DNA of 27,729 nt, from NCBI GenBank assembly GCA_002335115.1, contig DDCR01000180.1:6879-34607 (forward strand), read 5' to 3'. The position numbers were made by a program, and so were the translations under genes. This DNA comes from Oceanospirillaceae bacterium UBA2001 (GTDB lineage Bacteria; Pseudomonadota; Gammaproteobacteria; Pseudomonadales; Balneatricaceae). Under the pieces are notes generated by a model, which saw only the letters and a program-made list of their open reading frames with translations, had not been told where the DNA came from and did not search any database. Shown piece after piece: positions 27,648-27,729 of this stretch (position 1 is the stretch's first letter; the number at the start of each line of letters is the position of its first letter).

Positions 27648-27728
27648 TTAACTTCGATTGGCTGGTTTTTTGGGATACATGGGGCTGTCCTTCGGGTGCA
27701 CCATGGTTTGCTTCATCAGTGACCAGTC
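27648..27728 (-). CDS. Possible 3' end of an unidentified gene at the window edge
   Basis: On the minus strand a frame is open from the window edge to a TAA at 27648-27650. It encodes a hydrophilic 26-residue tail beginning DWSLMKQTMVHPKDS and ending PANRS. It is compatible with a protein C-terminus but matches no family I know. A second minus frame is also open from the edge for about 30 codons, so the coding assignment is uncertain. It lies upstream of azlC in the same direction; the gap between them (27493-27647) holds the phased repeats and no clear terminator. Confidence 0.3.
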   Translation of the reverse strand, partial: DWSLMKQTMVHPKDSPMYPKKPANRS

Positions 27729-27729
27729 C

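Overview
The window reads as chromosomal core DNA of a gammaproteobacterium with moderate, slightly AT-rich base composition. Gene order follows Pseudomonas and its relatives: lpd lies between sucB and sucC, apbC-dcd sits near metG, purM-purN is divergent from a DUF2066-PerM-Hda run, and mlaA-rssB-rssC faces tal-dusA. A marine Oceanospirillales/Pseudomonadales-type organism is a reasonable guess. I see no rRNA, tRNA, insertion sequence, integrase, CRISPR array or plasmid function, and no gene-free stretch longer than about 300 bases.

Layout. (1) 1-8081 (+): the 3' end of sdhB, then sucA-sucB-lpd-sucC-sucD, encoding the 2-oxoglutarate dehydrogenase complex and succinyl-CoA synthetase. The run ends at a symmetric terminator shared with metG. 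(2) 8188-9870 (-): metG, a methionyl-tRNA synthetase limited to the catalytic core and anticodon-binding domain. (3) 10064-13847 (+): trmA, apbC/mrp, dcd and an orphan BrxC/BrxD-type P-loop ATPase. (4) 13840-17719 (-): read from the right, purM, purN, a DUF3108 protein and a TolC-family outer-membrane protein. (5) 17923-23431 (+): a DUF2066 protein, a PerM/AI-2E permease, hda, the lipoprotein mlaA, the PP2C-type regulator rssB and the STAS protein rssC. (6) 23477-27492 (-): read from the right, azlC-azlD-ghrA-dusA-tal, packed with four-base ATGA overlaps or a two-base gap. A short open frame at the right edge (27648-27728, -) may be the end of another gene.

Most of the window is housekeeping: central carbon flux, purine and pyrimidine supply, tRNA charging and modification, Fe-S assembly, control of DnaA activity, and outer-membrane lipid asymmetry. 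No complete new multi-gene system is visible. The points most worth a second look are: (a) the orphan BREX-type ATPase downstream of dcd; (b) the RssB receiver domain, which lacks its phospho-acceptor Asp and signature Lys while the phosphatase domain looks intact; (c) the core-only MetG; (d) three phased 12-bp repeats just upstream of azlC; and (e) inverted/direct TTAACC motifs around the putative sucA promoter.

Start codons were adjusted where ribosome-binding sites or overlaps gave a better choice (purN, DUF3108, PerM, mlaA, rssB, rssC, ghrA). trmA and the tolC-like gene appear to use TTG starts.
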